Numbered from the stretch's first letter, positions 8,194 to 18,159 are shown. The stretch: 64,000 bases of DNA from Anaerosacchariphilus polymeriproducens (GCF_003363435.1 NZ_QRCT01000012.1:62001-126000); one strand, 5' to 3'. Notes: a model not told the origin generated them from the sequence alone. Translations and numbers: made by a program.

Positions 8194-9999
8194 TTAATTA
8201 TAATCTGTATATGGTCTCAAATCATCAACAGATTTAAGATAACCGGTATCTACTAAAGCTTTTAAAGTATGTTTCGCATTATATGGAATTGTAAATGTGT
8301 TATTATAATAATTTTCTGATACACTTTCATCAAACTCAACCCAAATAGAACAGGAAGAAAGAGAGGATTCTTTATTCGTAGAATCGTAATTATTTTTTAT
8401 AATTCCATCTTGTATATCTTTTATGATAGCATTGTATACAATAAGTGCATCTTTACCTGTAATAGAATGTGTTTTTACTTGTTGTTTTGTATTAAGATAA
8501 TCAAGGTTGATTGCATCTAATTGTTTTGGACTTTGAATAGGTGGAAAGTTGGTAGCGATTATTTGTTCTGGTCTGTTAATAAATTTATCTATTTTACTAT
8601 AGACAGAATTTTCCTCATAGTTCATATTTGGATCGACCATAAAACTATAATGACGAGATACTTTCTTTCCGTTTTTCAATTCATAAGTAAATGAGATATT
8701 GCTATTATAGGTAATTTCAGATTCTATGAATGCCTTTTTAGAATCCTTTATTATTTTATCTTTGTTTTCTATTATTGATTTATGAATATCTATAATATCT
8801 CGTGGATTTTCTGATTTATTAAATATATTACCATGTTCATAATTTATGTCATAAGAAACGGAAGAAATATCTTCGGCTTTCGGTATCCAAGAAGCAATTC
8901 CAAATATATCACTATTAATAAAAAACATGAAAGCGACAATAATGACAGAGTAACATATCCAGCCTCGAAATCCTTCCTTTATTACTCGGAAACTTTTTAA
9001 TAAAATCATTTTTGCAATAAAATACCCAAAGAATCCGCCGATAAACATACAAATGACTAAAGGTATAATTGACTCATGTTCACTGCCTGAATTGAGTACC
9101 TTTAAGATAAAGAGAGAAAAACATATGGAAAAACAAAATGTAAATCCATAAAGGAAAATAGGTTTTACCCATTTAATACAAACATAGTCTCCTGCAGTTT
9201 CCAAGTTTCTTTTTTTATAAATAAAGAGAGAAATTAGAATTAGTACAACAGCAGCTATTGCATATATCCAAAGAAAATTCCAGTGGGTTTTATAGACTCC
9301 TGGCGAAGGATTTTCTATAAGCAAACGATTAAGAATATAATAACCCGGCGAAAACATATCTGTTTTTGTGCTGCCAATATTACTATAACCATATAAGAGG
9401 CCTGAGAATAGAAGCCCGACAATTGATTCTACGCTTACAGTCAAAAAGTTTAATATCATATAAAATATAGGCAATGCTAAAATATTTCCGGTAAACATTG
9501 CACAGAAAACAGCAAAAGAATAAAAGAAAATACTCATAAGTACAGTTGCTCCCAGCCAATGAGTCAAAACAGTCAAGTCAAGGCAATGAAAGAGAGAACC
9601 AATAATCATAATAAGAAAGAAAGTTAAAACTAAAGGAATTAATAAAAAACATAATCCTGAAAATAAATTAGAGAAAAATAGTTGTTCTCGGTTAACCGGA
9701 AGTGCATGATACATATTGCAGCTTCGACTCTGAAATAAATAGGAAAAAGTAATCATTGCAATTATAATAGCCGCTAAAACAATCAAAATAGAAAATGTGC
9801 CTTTTAGTACAATACCTTTAAAAGTGTCTGATAAGTCTATAGCGTTTCCCTGAGCAATTTTAATATTACTTAATCGATTATACAAAATAGTTGGAAGACT
9901 GATACACCAAAGTAATGTATAAGCAATTAATATCGGATAATATCTGGAAAAGTTATTTTTAATAATTGCACTATGGTAAAAGGATTTCTTTAACTTCAT
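8194..9999 (-). CDS. ABC-2-type transporter permease with large extracellular domain
   Basis: 601 residues. About nine to ten hydrophobic segments lie in the first 360 residues (for example FSILIVLAAIIIAMITF, FLWIYAIAAVVLILIS, ICYSVIIVAFMFFI). A soluble stretch of about 240 residues follows, predicted outside the membrane. The start ATG at 9999 follows AGGAGGGG and overlaps the ATPase gene by 29 bases. Together with the ATPase and the GntR regulator this is the plan of YtrA-type, cell-wall-stress-related ABC operons. The substrate is unknown. Confidence 0.85.
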   Translation of the reverse strand: MKLKKSFYHSAIIKNNFSRYYPILIAYTLLWCISLPTILYNRLSNIKIAQGNAIDLSDTFKGIVLKGTFSILIVLAAIIIAMITFSYLFQSRSCNMYHALPVNREQLFFSNLFSGLCFLLIPLVLTFFLIMIIGSLFHCLDLTVLTHWLGATVLMSIFFYSFAVFCAMFTGNILALPIFYMILNFLTVSVESIVGLLFSGLLYGYSNIGSTKTDMFSPGYYILNRLLIENPSPGVYKTHWNFLWIYAIAAVVLILISLFIYKKRNLETAGDYVCIKWVKPIFLYGFTFCFSICFSLFILKVLNSGSEHESIIPLVICMFIGGFFGYFIAKMILLKSFRVIKEGFRGWICYSVIIVAFMFFINSDIFGIASWIPKAEDISSVSYDINYEHGNIFNKSENPRDIIDIHKSIIENKDKIIKDSKKAFIESEITYNSNISFTYELKNGKKVSRHYSFMVDPNMNYEENSVYSKIDKFINRPEQIIATNFPPIQSPKQLDAINLDYLNTKQQVKTHSITGKDALIVYNAIIKDIQDGIIKNNYDSTNKESSLSSCSIWVEFDESVSENYYNNTFTIPYNAKHTLKALVDTGYLKSVDDLRPYTDYN

Positions 10000-10870
10000 A
10001 ATGTTCCCCTCCTAACTCATAAATAAAGATTTCTTCTAATGATAAAGGAATTGCATCTGCAAATACAGGTGAAACCGTAGAAATAAGTTTCTGGGCGATA
10101 GCAGGATTCCCTTTCACAATTAACGTATGGATACGACCGCTGATAGTACGGTTCAGAACTTCAAGTCCTTCGGGAATCTTCGGTTCTCCCTCATAAACCA
10201 CTTGTAATTTTGTTATATTCCCTTGTAGTTCAGATAAAGAACGTTCCAAAAGAACTTTACCTTTGTTCATAATTCCAACATAATCGCAGATATCTTCCAG
10301 CTCTCGTAAGTTATGAGAAGATACCAGTACGGTAATTCCGTATTCTGCAACATCTGACATCAAAAGACTCCAAACCTGTCGTCTCATTACAGGATCCAGA
10401 CCATCTACCGGTTCGTCTAAAACAATGATTTCAGGGTGTAAGCAGGTTAGAAGCCAGAAGCCGACCTGTTTTTGCATTCCTTTTGATAATTGGCGGATTG
10501 GACGTTTGGGGTTGATGGATTCAAAAACCTCTTTTAATTTATTGAAACGCGCCATATCAAATTTGGGGTAGATATTTTTGTAGAATTTCATCATATCTAA
10601 AATACTGGCTTGTGGAAAAAAGTAAATATCATCTGGAATATATCCTAATTTTTCTTTCACTTTCAGATTTTCAAAAATAGGTTCCCCATCAATTAAGACT
10701 TCATTTGATTTACTATGATATATTCCTGCAATATGTCGGATTATTGTAGATTTTCCAGCGCCATTGGCTCCGACCAAACCATAAATGCTTCCTTTTTGTA
10801 CATGAAGACTGGCATTATCCAGCGCACAAAATTTATCGAAATATTTTGTAAGGTTATTCACCTGTATCAT
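9971..10870 (-). CDS. ABC transporter ATP-binding protein
   Basis: 299 residues from ATG 10870, chosen over an ATG 27 bases upstream because GAAAGGAG precedes it. Walker A is GANGAGKST, the signature is QLSKGMQKQ and Walker B EIIVLDEPVDGLD, with the switch His in VSSHNLREL. The C-terminal 80 residues are the usual accessory domain of ABC-2 exporters. It energises the permease encoded at 8194, and its start overlaps the end of the GntR gene by 17 bases, so the three genes are translationally coupled. Confidence 0.93.
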   Translation of the reverse strand: MIQVNNLTKYFDKFCALDNASLHVQKGSIYGLVGANGAGKSTIIRHIAGIYHSKSNEVLIDGEPIFENLKVKEKLGYIPDDIYFFPQASILDMMKFYKNIYPKFDMARFNKLKEVFESINPKRPIRQLSKGMQKQVGFWLLTCLHPEIIVLDEPVDGLDPVMRRQVWSLLMSDVAEYGITVLVSSHNLRELEDICDYVGIMNKGKVLLERSLSELQGNITKLQVVYEGEPKIPEGLEVLNRTISGRIHTLIVKGNPAIAQKLISTVSPVFADAIPLSLEEIFIYELGGEHYEVKEILLP

Positions 10871-11240
10871 GTTGTTCGCTCCTTTCAGATAATTCATTAA
10901 TTTTATGAATTAAATTAACTTTTTTTTCCCCCAAGTATAAAAGTTTTAACGTAACTTGTTCAAATTGTTTCATTAAGTCTGTGTGGAAATGTATGCTGAA
11001 GTCTGCTTTAGGAGCGGCAAAAGTGCCTTTCCCGGCGATCGTATATATATAACCTTCAGCTTCCAATTCTCGATACGCTCTTTGAATTGTATTGGGATTA
11101 ATGGCTAGACTTGAAGCAAATTCCCGTACAGACGGAAGTTTCTCATTTTCTTTAATCGAACGTGTAATAATTAATTTTCGAAGTTCCTCCTTAACCTGTT
11201 CATAAATTGGTCGAGAATCCCGGTAATTAATTTGTATCAT
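10854..11240 (-). CDS. GntR-family (YtrA-like) transcriptional regulator
   Basis: 128 residues: an N-terminal winged helix (RPIYEQVKEELRKLIITRSI, EKLPSVREFASSL, IQRAYRELEAEGYI) and only a short C-terminal tail, as in the YtrA subfamily. It is the first gene of the operon with the ABC ATPase and permease and most likely represses it. The divergent intergenic region towards 11411 is AT-rich with several TATTA elements, which could hold its operator, but no clear inverted repeat could be fixed. Confidence 0.9.
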   Translation of the reverse strand: MIQINYRDSRPIYEQVKEELRKLIITRSIKENEKLPSVREFASSLAINPNTIQRAYRELEAEGYIYTIAGKGTFAAPKADFSIHFHTDLMKQFEQVTLKLLYLGEKKVNLIHKINELSERSEQHDTGE

Positions 11241-11410
11241 GGAATCACTCTCCTTACCTATTGCAATGCTCTTGTATTAAGTGTATTAATAGTAATAGTA
11301 CAGTTATTATATTGTTTTGGAACGTGAATGTCAATATCAAAATTATAAAAAGTAATAATCATACTTCCATTCTGATTCACATATGATAGAAAGACATAGG
11401 AGGGGTTGCT

Positions 11411-12403
11411 GTGAATGATAGAGGAATCAGCGTATTGGAACAATATCCATTAAAAGTGTTTCAAACATATCGTGGCCGGGGAGCAATCATATGTGAGACG
11501 GATCAGGGCCTCAAACTTTTGAAGGAATATCAAGGTTCCAAACCAAAAGGAAAATTTATACACGAACTTTTACAGAATTTAAAACAGGAAGGCAACATAT
11601 GGGTGGATGATTTCGTAGAAAATAAAGAAGGTGAAATTTTTTCTATACATCGAGATGACACAGTTTATGTTTTAAAAGATTGGTTCCCAGGGAGGGAATG
11701 TGATGTAAAAAGTTCAGGAGACATATTAGCTGCTTCAAGACAGCTGGCATATTTACATAATAGTATTAATCAATGCAAAATAGAAATCCCGGAATTTATG
11801 CAAACAGAAGAAAGTGAATTTTTAGATGAGTGTATCAGGCATCAAAGGGAGTTAAAGCGAGTTAGGAATTTTATCAGGGAAAGAAATCGGAAAACGGAAT
11901 TTGAATTATTTTTTCTTAAAAGCTTTGAAGAATTATATCAAAGGGGAGAAGAGGTCATTTCTACATTATCAATAAGAAAACAAAATAACGAATTGAGTAA
12001 TGCATCTGTCTTGAGAATATGTCATGGGGAATGTAACCAGCATAATTTCTGGTTTTGTGATAATCAAATTGTGATCACGAACTTTGATAGATGCATGATT
12101 GATTATCAAAGTGTGGATTTATACCACTTTATGAGAAAAATATTAGAAAAATACAATTGGAATTATGAATTAGGTACAGCTATTTTATCAGCATATCAAA
12201 AAGAGAGAAAACTGGAAGAAGAAGAAAAGGAAAATTTATATTTTCGATTTTATTACCCGGAAAAATTTTGGAAGGTAGCGAACCATTACTTTAATAGCAG
12301 GAAAGTCTGGGTCTCGGAACGAAGTATAGAAAAACTTCGTGGTGTACTGCTTCAAAATGATGCGGTATTAGGGTTTTTAAACCAAATGATACAAAAAATG
12401 TAA
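11411..12403 (+). CDS. CotS-like spore coat protein / phosphotransferase-fold protein
   Basis: 330 residues starting at GTG 11411, six bases after TAGGAGGGG. The fold is that of aminoglycoside phosphotransferase-like kinases as in CotS/CotI of spore coats: LHNSINQ, the catalytic-loop-like HGECNQHNFWF (E in place of the usual D) and a DFG-like NFDRC. It is divergent from the GntR operon. A role in the spore coat is inferred from the family and from the sporulation genes downstream; the HGD Asp is replaced, so catalysis may be lost. Confidence 0.78.
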   Translation: MNDRGISVLEQYPLKVFQTYRGRGAIICETDQGLKLLKEYQGSKPKGKFIHELLQNLKQEGNIWVDDFVENKEGEIFSIHRDDTVYVLKDWFPGRECDVKSSGDILAASRQLAYLHNSINQCKIEIPEFMQTEESEFLDECIRHQRELKRVRNFIRERNRKTEFELFFLKSFEELYQRGEEVISTLSIRKQNNELSNASVLRICHGECNQHNFWFCDNQIVITNFDRCMIDYQSVDLYHFMRKILEKYNWNYELGTAILSAYQKERKLEEEEKENLYFRFYYPEKFWKVANHYFNSRKVWVSERSIEKLRGVLLQNDAVLGFLNQMIQKM

Positions 12404-12473
12404 AAATTTTTTATGAAGGTTTCCTTTTTAAAAGAAATATTATATAATTGAATAGGTTGTTGAAAGAAAGTAG

Positions 12474-12499
12474 AACGGTGAGGTCACAGCCTCACCGTT
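12474..12499. terminator. Hairpin downstream of the CotS-like gene
   Basis: A perfect 10-base stem AACGGTGAGG / CCTCACCGTT with a six-base loop, 70 bases after the stop at 12403. No T-run follows, so it may be a factor-dependent terminator or an mRNA-stability element. Confidence 0.55.
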
Positions 12500-12561
12500 G
12501 TTACGTCAGATGATAGAGTATATAAATTTAGAGAGACCAAAAGAAGAATTGAGGTGATCGT

Positions 12562-14013
12562 TTGAATAAGGATAAGTGTTACATGGTTCTTCGCATTTTA
12601 TTACTAAGCATGTTATTCGTTATTTCAGGCTGCGGGAATTACTCAGATAATAATATTTCGAAAGATACGAAAGAAGCGCAGCAAGATGAAAGTGAAACAA
12701 AAGATGAAGATATATCCGATTATTATATCGTTATCAGTAAAAGTGAAACGGATAAGGTGATCACATTAAGTTCGGTAACGACCGGTCAGGAAGAGATCTT
12801 CCTTTATTCCGGCACAACGGATATTAAGGATAAATATAATGAAGCACTAAGCATGGAGCAGATTAATATTGGAGAAGTTATTACAATTGCTTATGAACGG
12901 GAAGATGATAAGAATTACAAGCTGACTGATATTAAGATACCGAAAGAGATATGGACTTATGATGAGGTAAGTGAAATTCAAGTGGACGAATTAAAACAGA
13001 TGATAACAATAGGAAACAAGAAGTATCGGTATGGAGAAAATCTTCTTGTGTTATCGAATGGAGAAACAATAAAATTGAATGAGATCAATGATTTAGATAT
13101 TATGTCCATAAAAGGGAATGGTAAATATGTATATTCTATAATCGTATCTCAAGGACATGGTTATATTCGCTTGAAAAATGATGATACTTATCTAGGGGGA
13201 TGGATTGATGCCGGAGGTAAAGTGATTCAAGTCATTACAGACAAAATGTTATTGACAGTTCCGGAAGGCAGTCAAAAATTGACCGTAACAAAAGACGGGA
13301 AGTCTGCAAGTACTGATATTACCATAAAAAGAGATGAACAATTAGTGGTTGATATCGAAAGTATGCAGGATTCTATTACTGAAACAGGTAGAATTAATTT
13401 TAAAGTAACACCCAAGAAAGCCGTTTTGACGATTAATGGGAAAAAGACTGATTACAGTGAAGTTGTAGAACTTCCTTACGGTGCGTATTCTCTTATATTA
13501 AAGGCAAACGGTTATGAAACACTTTCTAAGAAGTTGGTAGTACAGAGTTCTTTTGCAACAATCGAATTAGATTTAAATAAGAAAGAAGAAGAATCAAATG
13601 ACTCGAATGGAGCCGCATCAGGTGATTCAGGAACAGGCTCAGGAACTGCGAATACTACAAATAATTCCAATCCTACACAAGGCAGCCAAAATGCGGGTAG
13701 AAGCAATAATCCCACAAATTCGGAAAATGCAGAGCAACCAAACAATACATCAAATTCTGAGGAAGCTAAGGAGACTTCTTACAAAATATATATTCATGGT
13801 CCGGAAGACGCAGAAGTATATTTTGATGGAGTATATAAAGGAATCATTCCGGTGATTATGGAAAAAACGACGGGAAGCCATACGTTTTCAATAAGAAAAA
13901 GTGGGTATATCACGAAAAGTTATACGGTCGCCATTACGGACGATAATGAAGATACAAATCTCGTATTTCCAAACTTAACGAAGGAAACTAATAATACTAA
14001 GGGGAACAGATAG
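12562..14013 (+). CDS. Lipoprotein with PEGA domains
   Basis: 483 residues from TTG 12562, which follows GAGGTGATC. A signal peptide ends in the lipobox VISGC, so the protein is anchored to the outer face of the membrane. Residues about 245-335 carry PEGA-like beta repeats (YGAYSLILKANGYE), then a Ser/Asn/Gly-rich linker (about 343-398) and a final PEGA domain (DAEVYFDGVYKG, GSHTFSIRKSGY). PEGA domains are surface modules whose ligand is unknown. The stop is 10 bases before the mutase gene, suggesting cotranscription, though no functional link is evident. Confidence 0.8.
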   Translation: MNKDKCYMVLRILLLSMLFVISGCGNYSDNNISKDTKEAQQDESETKDEDISDYYIVISKSETDKVITLSSVTTGQEEIFLYSGTTDIKDKYNEALSMEQINIGEVITIAYEREDDKNYKLTDIKIPKEIWTYDEVSEIQVDELKQMITIGNKKYRYGENLLVLSNGETIKLNEINDLDIMSIKGNGKYVYSIIVSQGHGYIRLKNDDTYLGGWIDAGGKVIQVITDKMLLTVPEGSQKLTVTKDGKSASTDITIKRDEQLVVDIESMQDSITETGRINFKVTPKKAVLTINGKKTDYSEVVELPYGAYSLILKANGYETLSKKLVVQSSFATIELDLNKKEEESNDSNGAASGDSGTGSGTANTTNNSNPTQGSQNAGRSNNPTNSENAEQPNNTSNSEEAKETSYKIYIHGPEDAEVYFDGVYKGIIPVIMEKTTGSHTFSIRKSGYITKSYTVAITDDNEDTNLVFPNLTKETNNTKGNR

Positions 14014-14023
14014 GAGGATAATA

Positions 14024-15757
14024 ATGGATTACAAAAAAGCATACGAGGAATGGAGAACAAATTCCTATTTTGATCAAGAAACAAAAAACGAGTTAGAGAG
14101 TATTAAAGAAGATGAGAATGAAATTAAAGAAAGATTTTATACTGACTTAGAGTTTGGCACAGCTGGACTGCGTGGTGTAATAGGTGCCGGAACAAATCGG
14201 ATGAATATTTATACAGTCAGACGTGCAACACAGGGACTTGCGAATTATATTCATAATGTAAATGGTCAGTCTAGAGGAGTTGCAATCGCCTATGATTCAC
14301 GCCGGATGTCTCCTGAATTTGCAGATGAAGCAGCATTGTGTCTGGCAGCAAATGGAATTAAGGCATATGTTTTTGAATCTTTAAGACCAACACCGGAATT
14401 GTCTTATGCAGTTAGAAAATTAAATTGTATTGCAGGCATTAATATTACGGCCAGTCATAATCCACCGGAATATAATGGGTATAAAGTATATTGGGAAGAT
14501 GGTGCACAGATTACACCACCTCATGATAATGGAATTATGGATGAAGTTAAAAAAGTAGTTGATTTTAATACAGTGAAAACTATGGAAAAAGAAGCAGCCA
14601 AGGCAGCAGGATTATATCAAGTAATTGGCAGAGAAATCGATGATTCTTATATGGAGGAATTGAAAAGTAATGTAATCCACTGGGATGCGATTCAGGAATC
14701 AGGGAAGGATATAAAAATAGTTTACAGTCCCCTTCATGGGACAGGCAATATCCCTGCAAGACGGATAATGAAAGAAATAGGATTTGAAAATGTTCACGTT
14801 GTAAAAGAACAGGAGTTACCAGATGGAGAGTTTCCAACTGTCAGCTATCCAAATCCGGAATCGGAAGAAGCATTTGTATTAGGTGTGAAGTTGGCGAAAG
14901 AAATTGATGCAGATTTGGTATTGGCTACGGATCCTGATGCAGATCGTCTCGGAGTCAGGGTAAAAGACTCAAAGACAGGTGAGTATCATGAGCTGACAGG
15001 GAATATGAGTGGTTGTCTGCTTGCGGATTATGAAATAGGTCAAAGAAAAGCAGTCAAAGGGCTTCCTGATGATGGTGCACTAATAAAAACCATTGTTACT
15101 ACTAATATGGCTGATGCTATAGCAAAGCATTATGGAGTGACTGTGATTGAAGTGCTGACAGGATTCAAATTTATTGGTCAAAAAATTCTGGGATTTGAAC
15201 AGAAACAGAAAGGAACTTATTTGTTTGGATTTGAAGAGAGTTATGGTTGTCTGATTGGAACCCATGCCAGGGACAAAGATGCAATTGTAGCGACTATGGC
15301 TTTATGTGAGGCGGCAGCTTATTATAAGACACAAGGAAAAACATTATGGGATGCTATGCTTGCTATGTATGAGAAATATGGATACTATAAAGATGATATA
15401 CAGTCAATTACTTTAAAAGGAATAGAGGGGCTAGAAAAAATAAGTGTAATCATGGAGCAGTTAAGAAATGAAACGCCAAAGGAAATTGGTGGTTATAGAG
15501 TTTTGGCTGCCAGAGACTATAAAAAGGAAGAAGTCAAAAATCTTGAGACAGGAGAGAAAACCAGTACAGGTCTGCCTGCTTCTAATGTTTTATATTATGA
15601 ACTCACAGATGAAGCTTGGCTTTGCGTAAGACCTTCAGGCACAGAACCTAAAGTGAAATTTTATTATGGAATTAAAGGAACCTCTATAGATGATGCAGAA
15701 CGGAAATCAAAAGCTTTGGGAGAGGAAGTTCTTGCAATGATTGAAAAAATGCTTTAA
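14024..15757 (+). CDS. Phosphoglucomutase/phosphomannomutase family protein
   Basis: 577 residues, the length of PgcA-type alpha-phosphohexomutases. The phosphoserine loop is ITASHNPPEYNGYK, the metal-binding loop ATDPDADRLGVRV, the sugar-binding loop GFEESYG and the phosphate-binding loop RPSGTEPKVKFY. It interconverts hexose 1- and 6-phosphates, supplying precursors for polysaccharides. The start follows AGGAGGATAATA. mazG follows after 14 bases. Confidence 0.94.
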   Translation: MDYKKAYEEWRTNSYFDQETKNELESIKEDENEIKERFYTDLEFGTAGLRGVIGAGTNRMNIYTVRRATQGLANYIHNVNGQSRGVAIAYDSRRMSPEFADEAALCLAANGIKAYVFESLRPTPELSYAVRKLNCIAGINITASHNPPEYNGYKVYWEDGAQITPPHDNGIMDEVKKVVDFNTVKTMEKEAAKAAGLYQVIGREIDDSYMEELKSNVIHWDAIQESGKDIKIVYSPLHGTGNIPARRIMKEIGFENVHVVKEQELPDGEFPTVSYPNPESEEAFVLGVKLAKEIDADLVLATDPDADRLGVRVKDSKTGEYHELTGNMSGCLLADYEIGQRKAVKGLPDDGALIKTIVTTNMADAIAKHYGVTVIEVLTGFKFIGQKILGFEQKQKGTYLFGFEESYGCLIGTHARDKDAIVATMALCEAAAYYKTQGKTLWDAMLAMYEKYGYYKDDIQSITLKGIEGLEKISVIMEQLRNETPKEIGGYRVLAARDYKKEEVKNLETGEKTSTGLPASNVLYYELTDEAWLCVRPSGTEPKVKFYYGIKGTSIDDAERKSKALGEEVLAMIEKML

Positions 15758-15771
15758 GAAGGTGACTGATA

Positions 15772-16455
15772 GTGAAAAAAAAATATTCTTTTGAAGAATT
15801 TCAAGATATTATGAAACAGTTAAGAAGTGAAGATGGATGCCCTTGGGATCGGGTACAGACACACGAAACTTTGAAACCTTGTATCATTGAAGAAGCAGCT
15901 GAAGTCAATGCTGCGATTCGTATTCTACAAAAAACAGGCGACAGTGAGAATCTGTGTGAAGAATTAGGTGATGTGCTGCTTCAGGTGGTTATGCATAGTC
16001 AAATTGCACAAGATGCAGGAGAGTTTACTCTGGATGATGTGATTTCTATGGTAAGTGAGAAAATGATCCGCCGGCATCCTCATGTATTTGGACAAGTTAT
16101 AGCAGAAAGCACTGATCAAGTATTAAATAATTGGGAAGAAATAAAAAAACAGGAAAAAAAGGAACAAAGTTGGATTACATCAGAATTAAGGGATATTCCG
16201 GTAGAATTTCCTGCATTAGTTCGTGGACAGAAGGTGCTTAAAAAAGCCGCGGGTACTTATAAAGTTAATAAAGCTTTAGAAGAATCTGTTAATAACATAA
16301 AGGAAAAAGCAAAAGTCTTAAAAAATTCTGAAGAAGTGGAGGCGGCGATTGGAGAAATTTTAATGGAAATTGCCAATATTGCACAGCTTTCAAAACTGAA
16401 TGCAGAGATGATATTGCGGGATAAAATTGATGATTTTATAGAAAAATACGAATAG
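15772..16455 (+). CDS. mazG: Nucleoside triphosphate pyrophosphohydrolase MazG
   Basis: 227 residues from GTG 15772, just after AAGAAGGTGAC. The motifs EDGCPWDRVQTHETLKP, EEAAEV (EExxE) and EELGDVLLQVVMHS (ExxD) are those of MazG all-alpha pyrophosphatases, and the length fits a two-domain MazG of which the C-terminal half is degenerate. It hydrolyses non-canonical or surplus NTPs. In this lineage it commonly precedes hup and the yabP block, as it does here. Confidence 0.93.
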   Translation: MKKKYSFEEFQDIMKQLRSEDGCPWDRVQTHETLKPCIIEEAAEVNAAIRILQKTGDSENLCEELGDVLLQVVMHSQIAQDAGEFTLDDVISMVSEKMIRRHPHVFGQVIAESTDQVLNNWEEIKKQEKKEQSWITSELRDIPVEFPALVRGQKVLKKAAGTYKVNKALEESVNNIKEKAKVLKNSEEVEAAIGEILMEIANIAQLSKLNAEMILRDKIDDFIEKYE

Positions 16456-16520
16456 AATGTAAAAAATACTTTTATGACCCTTGTTTTTCTTTTGAATTGG
16501 AAGGAAATGCTTAAAATTCC

Positions 16521-16549
16521 TTGACAAACCTTGAAAAAACATATATAAA
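16521..16549 (+). promoter_or_regulatory. Promoter of hup
   Basis: TTGACA at 16521-16526, a 17-base spacer, TATAAA at 16544-16549. A strong promoter, fitting an abundant nucleoid protein. Confidence 0.85.
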
Positions 16550-16621
16550 TATGGGTGTAGGTAATCAAGAGAAAAATAGAAATATTTTTTAAGAAAGAAA
16601 TTATTAGAGGAGGAATTACCC

Positions 16622-16897
16622 ATGAACAAAGCAGAATTAGTAGCAGCTATTGCTGAACAATCAGAATTATCCAAGAAGGATGCAGAAAAAGCCTTGAAAG
16701 CGTTCACAGATGTTGTTGCTGAAGAGTTAAAAAAAGGAGAAAAAATTCAATTAGTTGGATTCGGTACATTCGAAGTTTCAGAAAGAGCTGAAAGAACAGG
16801 CAGAAATCCTCAAACAGGAAAAGAAATGACAATTCCAGCTTCTAAAGCACCAAAGTTTAAAGCAGGTAAAGCTCTTAAAGATATGATTAATGCATAA
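16622..16897 (+). CDS. hup: HU-family DNA-binding protein
   Basis: 91 residues, normal HU length. MNKAELVAAIAEQSELSKKD and the DNA-arm signature GFGTFEVSERAERTGRNP are clear, including the Pro of the intercalating arm tip. It is a histone-like nucleoid protein that bends DNA. It has its own strong promoter (16521), AGAGGAGG ribosome site and terminator (16924). Confidence 0.97.
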   Translation: MNKAELVAAIAEQSELSKKDAEKALKAFTDVVAEELKKGEKIQLVGFGTFEVSERAERTGRNPQTGKEMTIPASKAPKFKAGKALKDMINA

Positions 16898-16923
16898 TTA
16901 TTTTTAATAGTGATAATGACCCC

Positions 16924-16955
16924 AAAGACTGTTGGATATTTCAGCAGTCTTTTTT
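16924..16955 (+). terminator. Terminator of hup
   Basis: Stem AAAGACTG-TTG / CAG-CAGTCTTT with a short AT loop, continuing into a run of T. Confidence 0.85.
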
Positions 16956-17044
16956 ATCTAATAAGGAGTATATAAATTTCTTATTAGATAAGAGAGGGCA
17001 TAAGAATATTTATTTTGTATGTTAGGTACAGAAAGAAGGACATT

Positions 17045-17284
17045 ATGAGGTTAGATAAATTTTTAAAGATATCCAGGTTAATTAAAAGAAGAACTGTAGC
17101 GAATGAAGCTTGTGATGCAGGACGTGTTATGGTTAATGGAAAAGTAGCAAAAGCTTCTGTAAATGTTAAGCAAGGGGATATTATTGAAATTCATTTTGGT
17201 ACCAAAACTGTTAAAGTTGAGGTCCTTGACATACAGGAAACGATGAGAAAAGAAGAAGCAAAAGAACTTTACAGGTATTTATAG
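17045..17284 (+). CDS. rqcP: S4-domain RNA-binding protein RqcP (YabO/Hsp15-like)
   Basis: 79 residues from ATG 17045, preferred over an in-frame TTG 30 bases upstream because AGAAAGAAGG precedes it and the S4 domain starts at MRLDKFLKISRLIKRR. The S4 motif continues with GRVMVNGKVAKAS. RqcP works with RqcH on obstructed 50S subunits, adding Ala tails to stalled nascent chains. It sits between hup and yabP as in many Firmicutes. Confidence 0.9.
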   Translation: MRLDKFLKISRLIKRRTVANEACDAGRVMVNGKVAKASVNVKQGDIIEIHFGTKTVKVEVLDIQETMRKEEAKELYRYL

Positions 17285-17389
17285 TTATTTTATGAATAGA
17301 TTTAACAACTCTCTAATATATTTTATAAGGGACAATAGGTATATTATTTCGTCCCGTTTCATATCAGAATGTAAAATAGGAGGGTTCGT

Positions 17390-17674
17390 ATGGAGGAAAG
17401 GTTAAGTCAAAAGTCACATAAATTAGTACTTAACAATCGTAAAAGCAGTAATATCACAGGAGTATCTGATGTAATATCATTTGATTTAAATGTAGTTTTA
17501 CTTGAAACAGAACAAGGTATATTGACAATTAAAGGAAATGACTTACATGTAAACAGATTAACATTAGAAAAGGGTGAGATAGATATTACAGGAAGAGTAG
17601 ATAGTTTTACTTATTCGGATGCCAATGGATATGGAAAAAAGGAAGAATCTTTTTTCGGAAGGCTATTCAAATAA
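17390..17674 (+). CDS. yabP: Sporulation protein YabP
   Basis: 94 residues with YabP signatures: HKLVLNNRKSSNITGVSDV near the start and TIKGNDLHVNRLTLEKGE in the middle. YabP is needed, with YabQ, for spore cortex formation in Bacillus. The start follows AGGAGGGTTCGT. yabQ begins three bases after its stop. Confidence 0.92.
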   Translation: MEERLSQKSHKLVLNNRKSSNITGVSDVISFDLNVVLLETEQGILTIKGNDLHVNRLTLEKGEIDITGRVDSFTYSDANGYGKKEESFFGRLFK

Positions 17675-17677
17675 AAA

Positions 17678-18118
17678 ATGAGCCAGGGTATTCTCAAGGA
17701 AACCGTTTTTTTTCTGCATACCATTGGTGCAGGAGCATTTCTAATGTTTTTATATGATATACTTAGAATTATCAGGCGGTTAATGAAACATGAGAAATAT
17801 TGGGTAGCATTTGAAGATATTGTTTATTGGTGTGTTTGCGGAGTGTTAATGTTTATATTAATTTTCCGTGAAAATAATGGTATTATACGTGGGTTTGCCA
17901 TCGGTGGGATAATAGGAGGCATGATATTATATCATGAAACGGTTAGTAGTTATTTTGTACAAGGAGCATCTTTTTTATTAGGCAAGATATTACAATTTAT
18001 TTTAAAGATATTTAAGATAATACTTAATCCTTTTAGAAAAATGGCGAAAAAAATCTATAAATTATTAGAAAAATTAAAAAATAAGTTGAAAAATTTATTC
18101 AAAAGAGGTAAAATATGA
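17678..18118 (+). CDS. yabQ: Spore cortex biosynthesis protein YabQ
   Basis: 146 residues. Four hydrophobic segments are visible in the first 110 residues (for example VFFLHTIGAGAFLMFLYDIL and IVYWCVCGVLMFILIF), followed by a very basic, Lys-rich tail. This matches YabQ, a polytopic outer-forespore-membrane protein required for cortex synthesis. It is tightly coupled to yabP. Confidence 0.88.
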   Translation: MSQGILKETVFFLHTIGAGAFLMFLYDILRIIRRLMKHEKYWVAFEDIVYWCVCGVLMFILIFRENNGIIRGFAIGGIIGGMILYHETVSSYFVQGASFLLGKILQFILKIFKIILNPFRKMAKKIYKLLEKLKNKLKNLFKRGKI

Positions 18119-18159
18119 CTATGTTAACTCTAAAATAAAAAAGAAATGAAGGTGAAAGC

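Noticed and set aside
12474-12499. Classical intrinsic terminator
   Set aside because: Strong stem but no T-run on either side; kept only as a hairpin of uncertain role.
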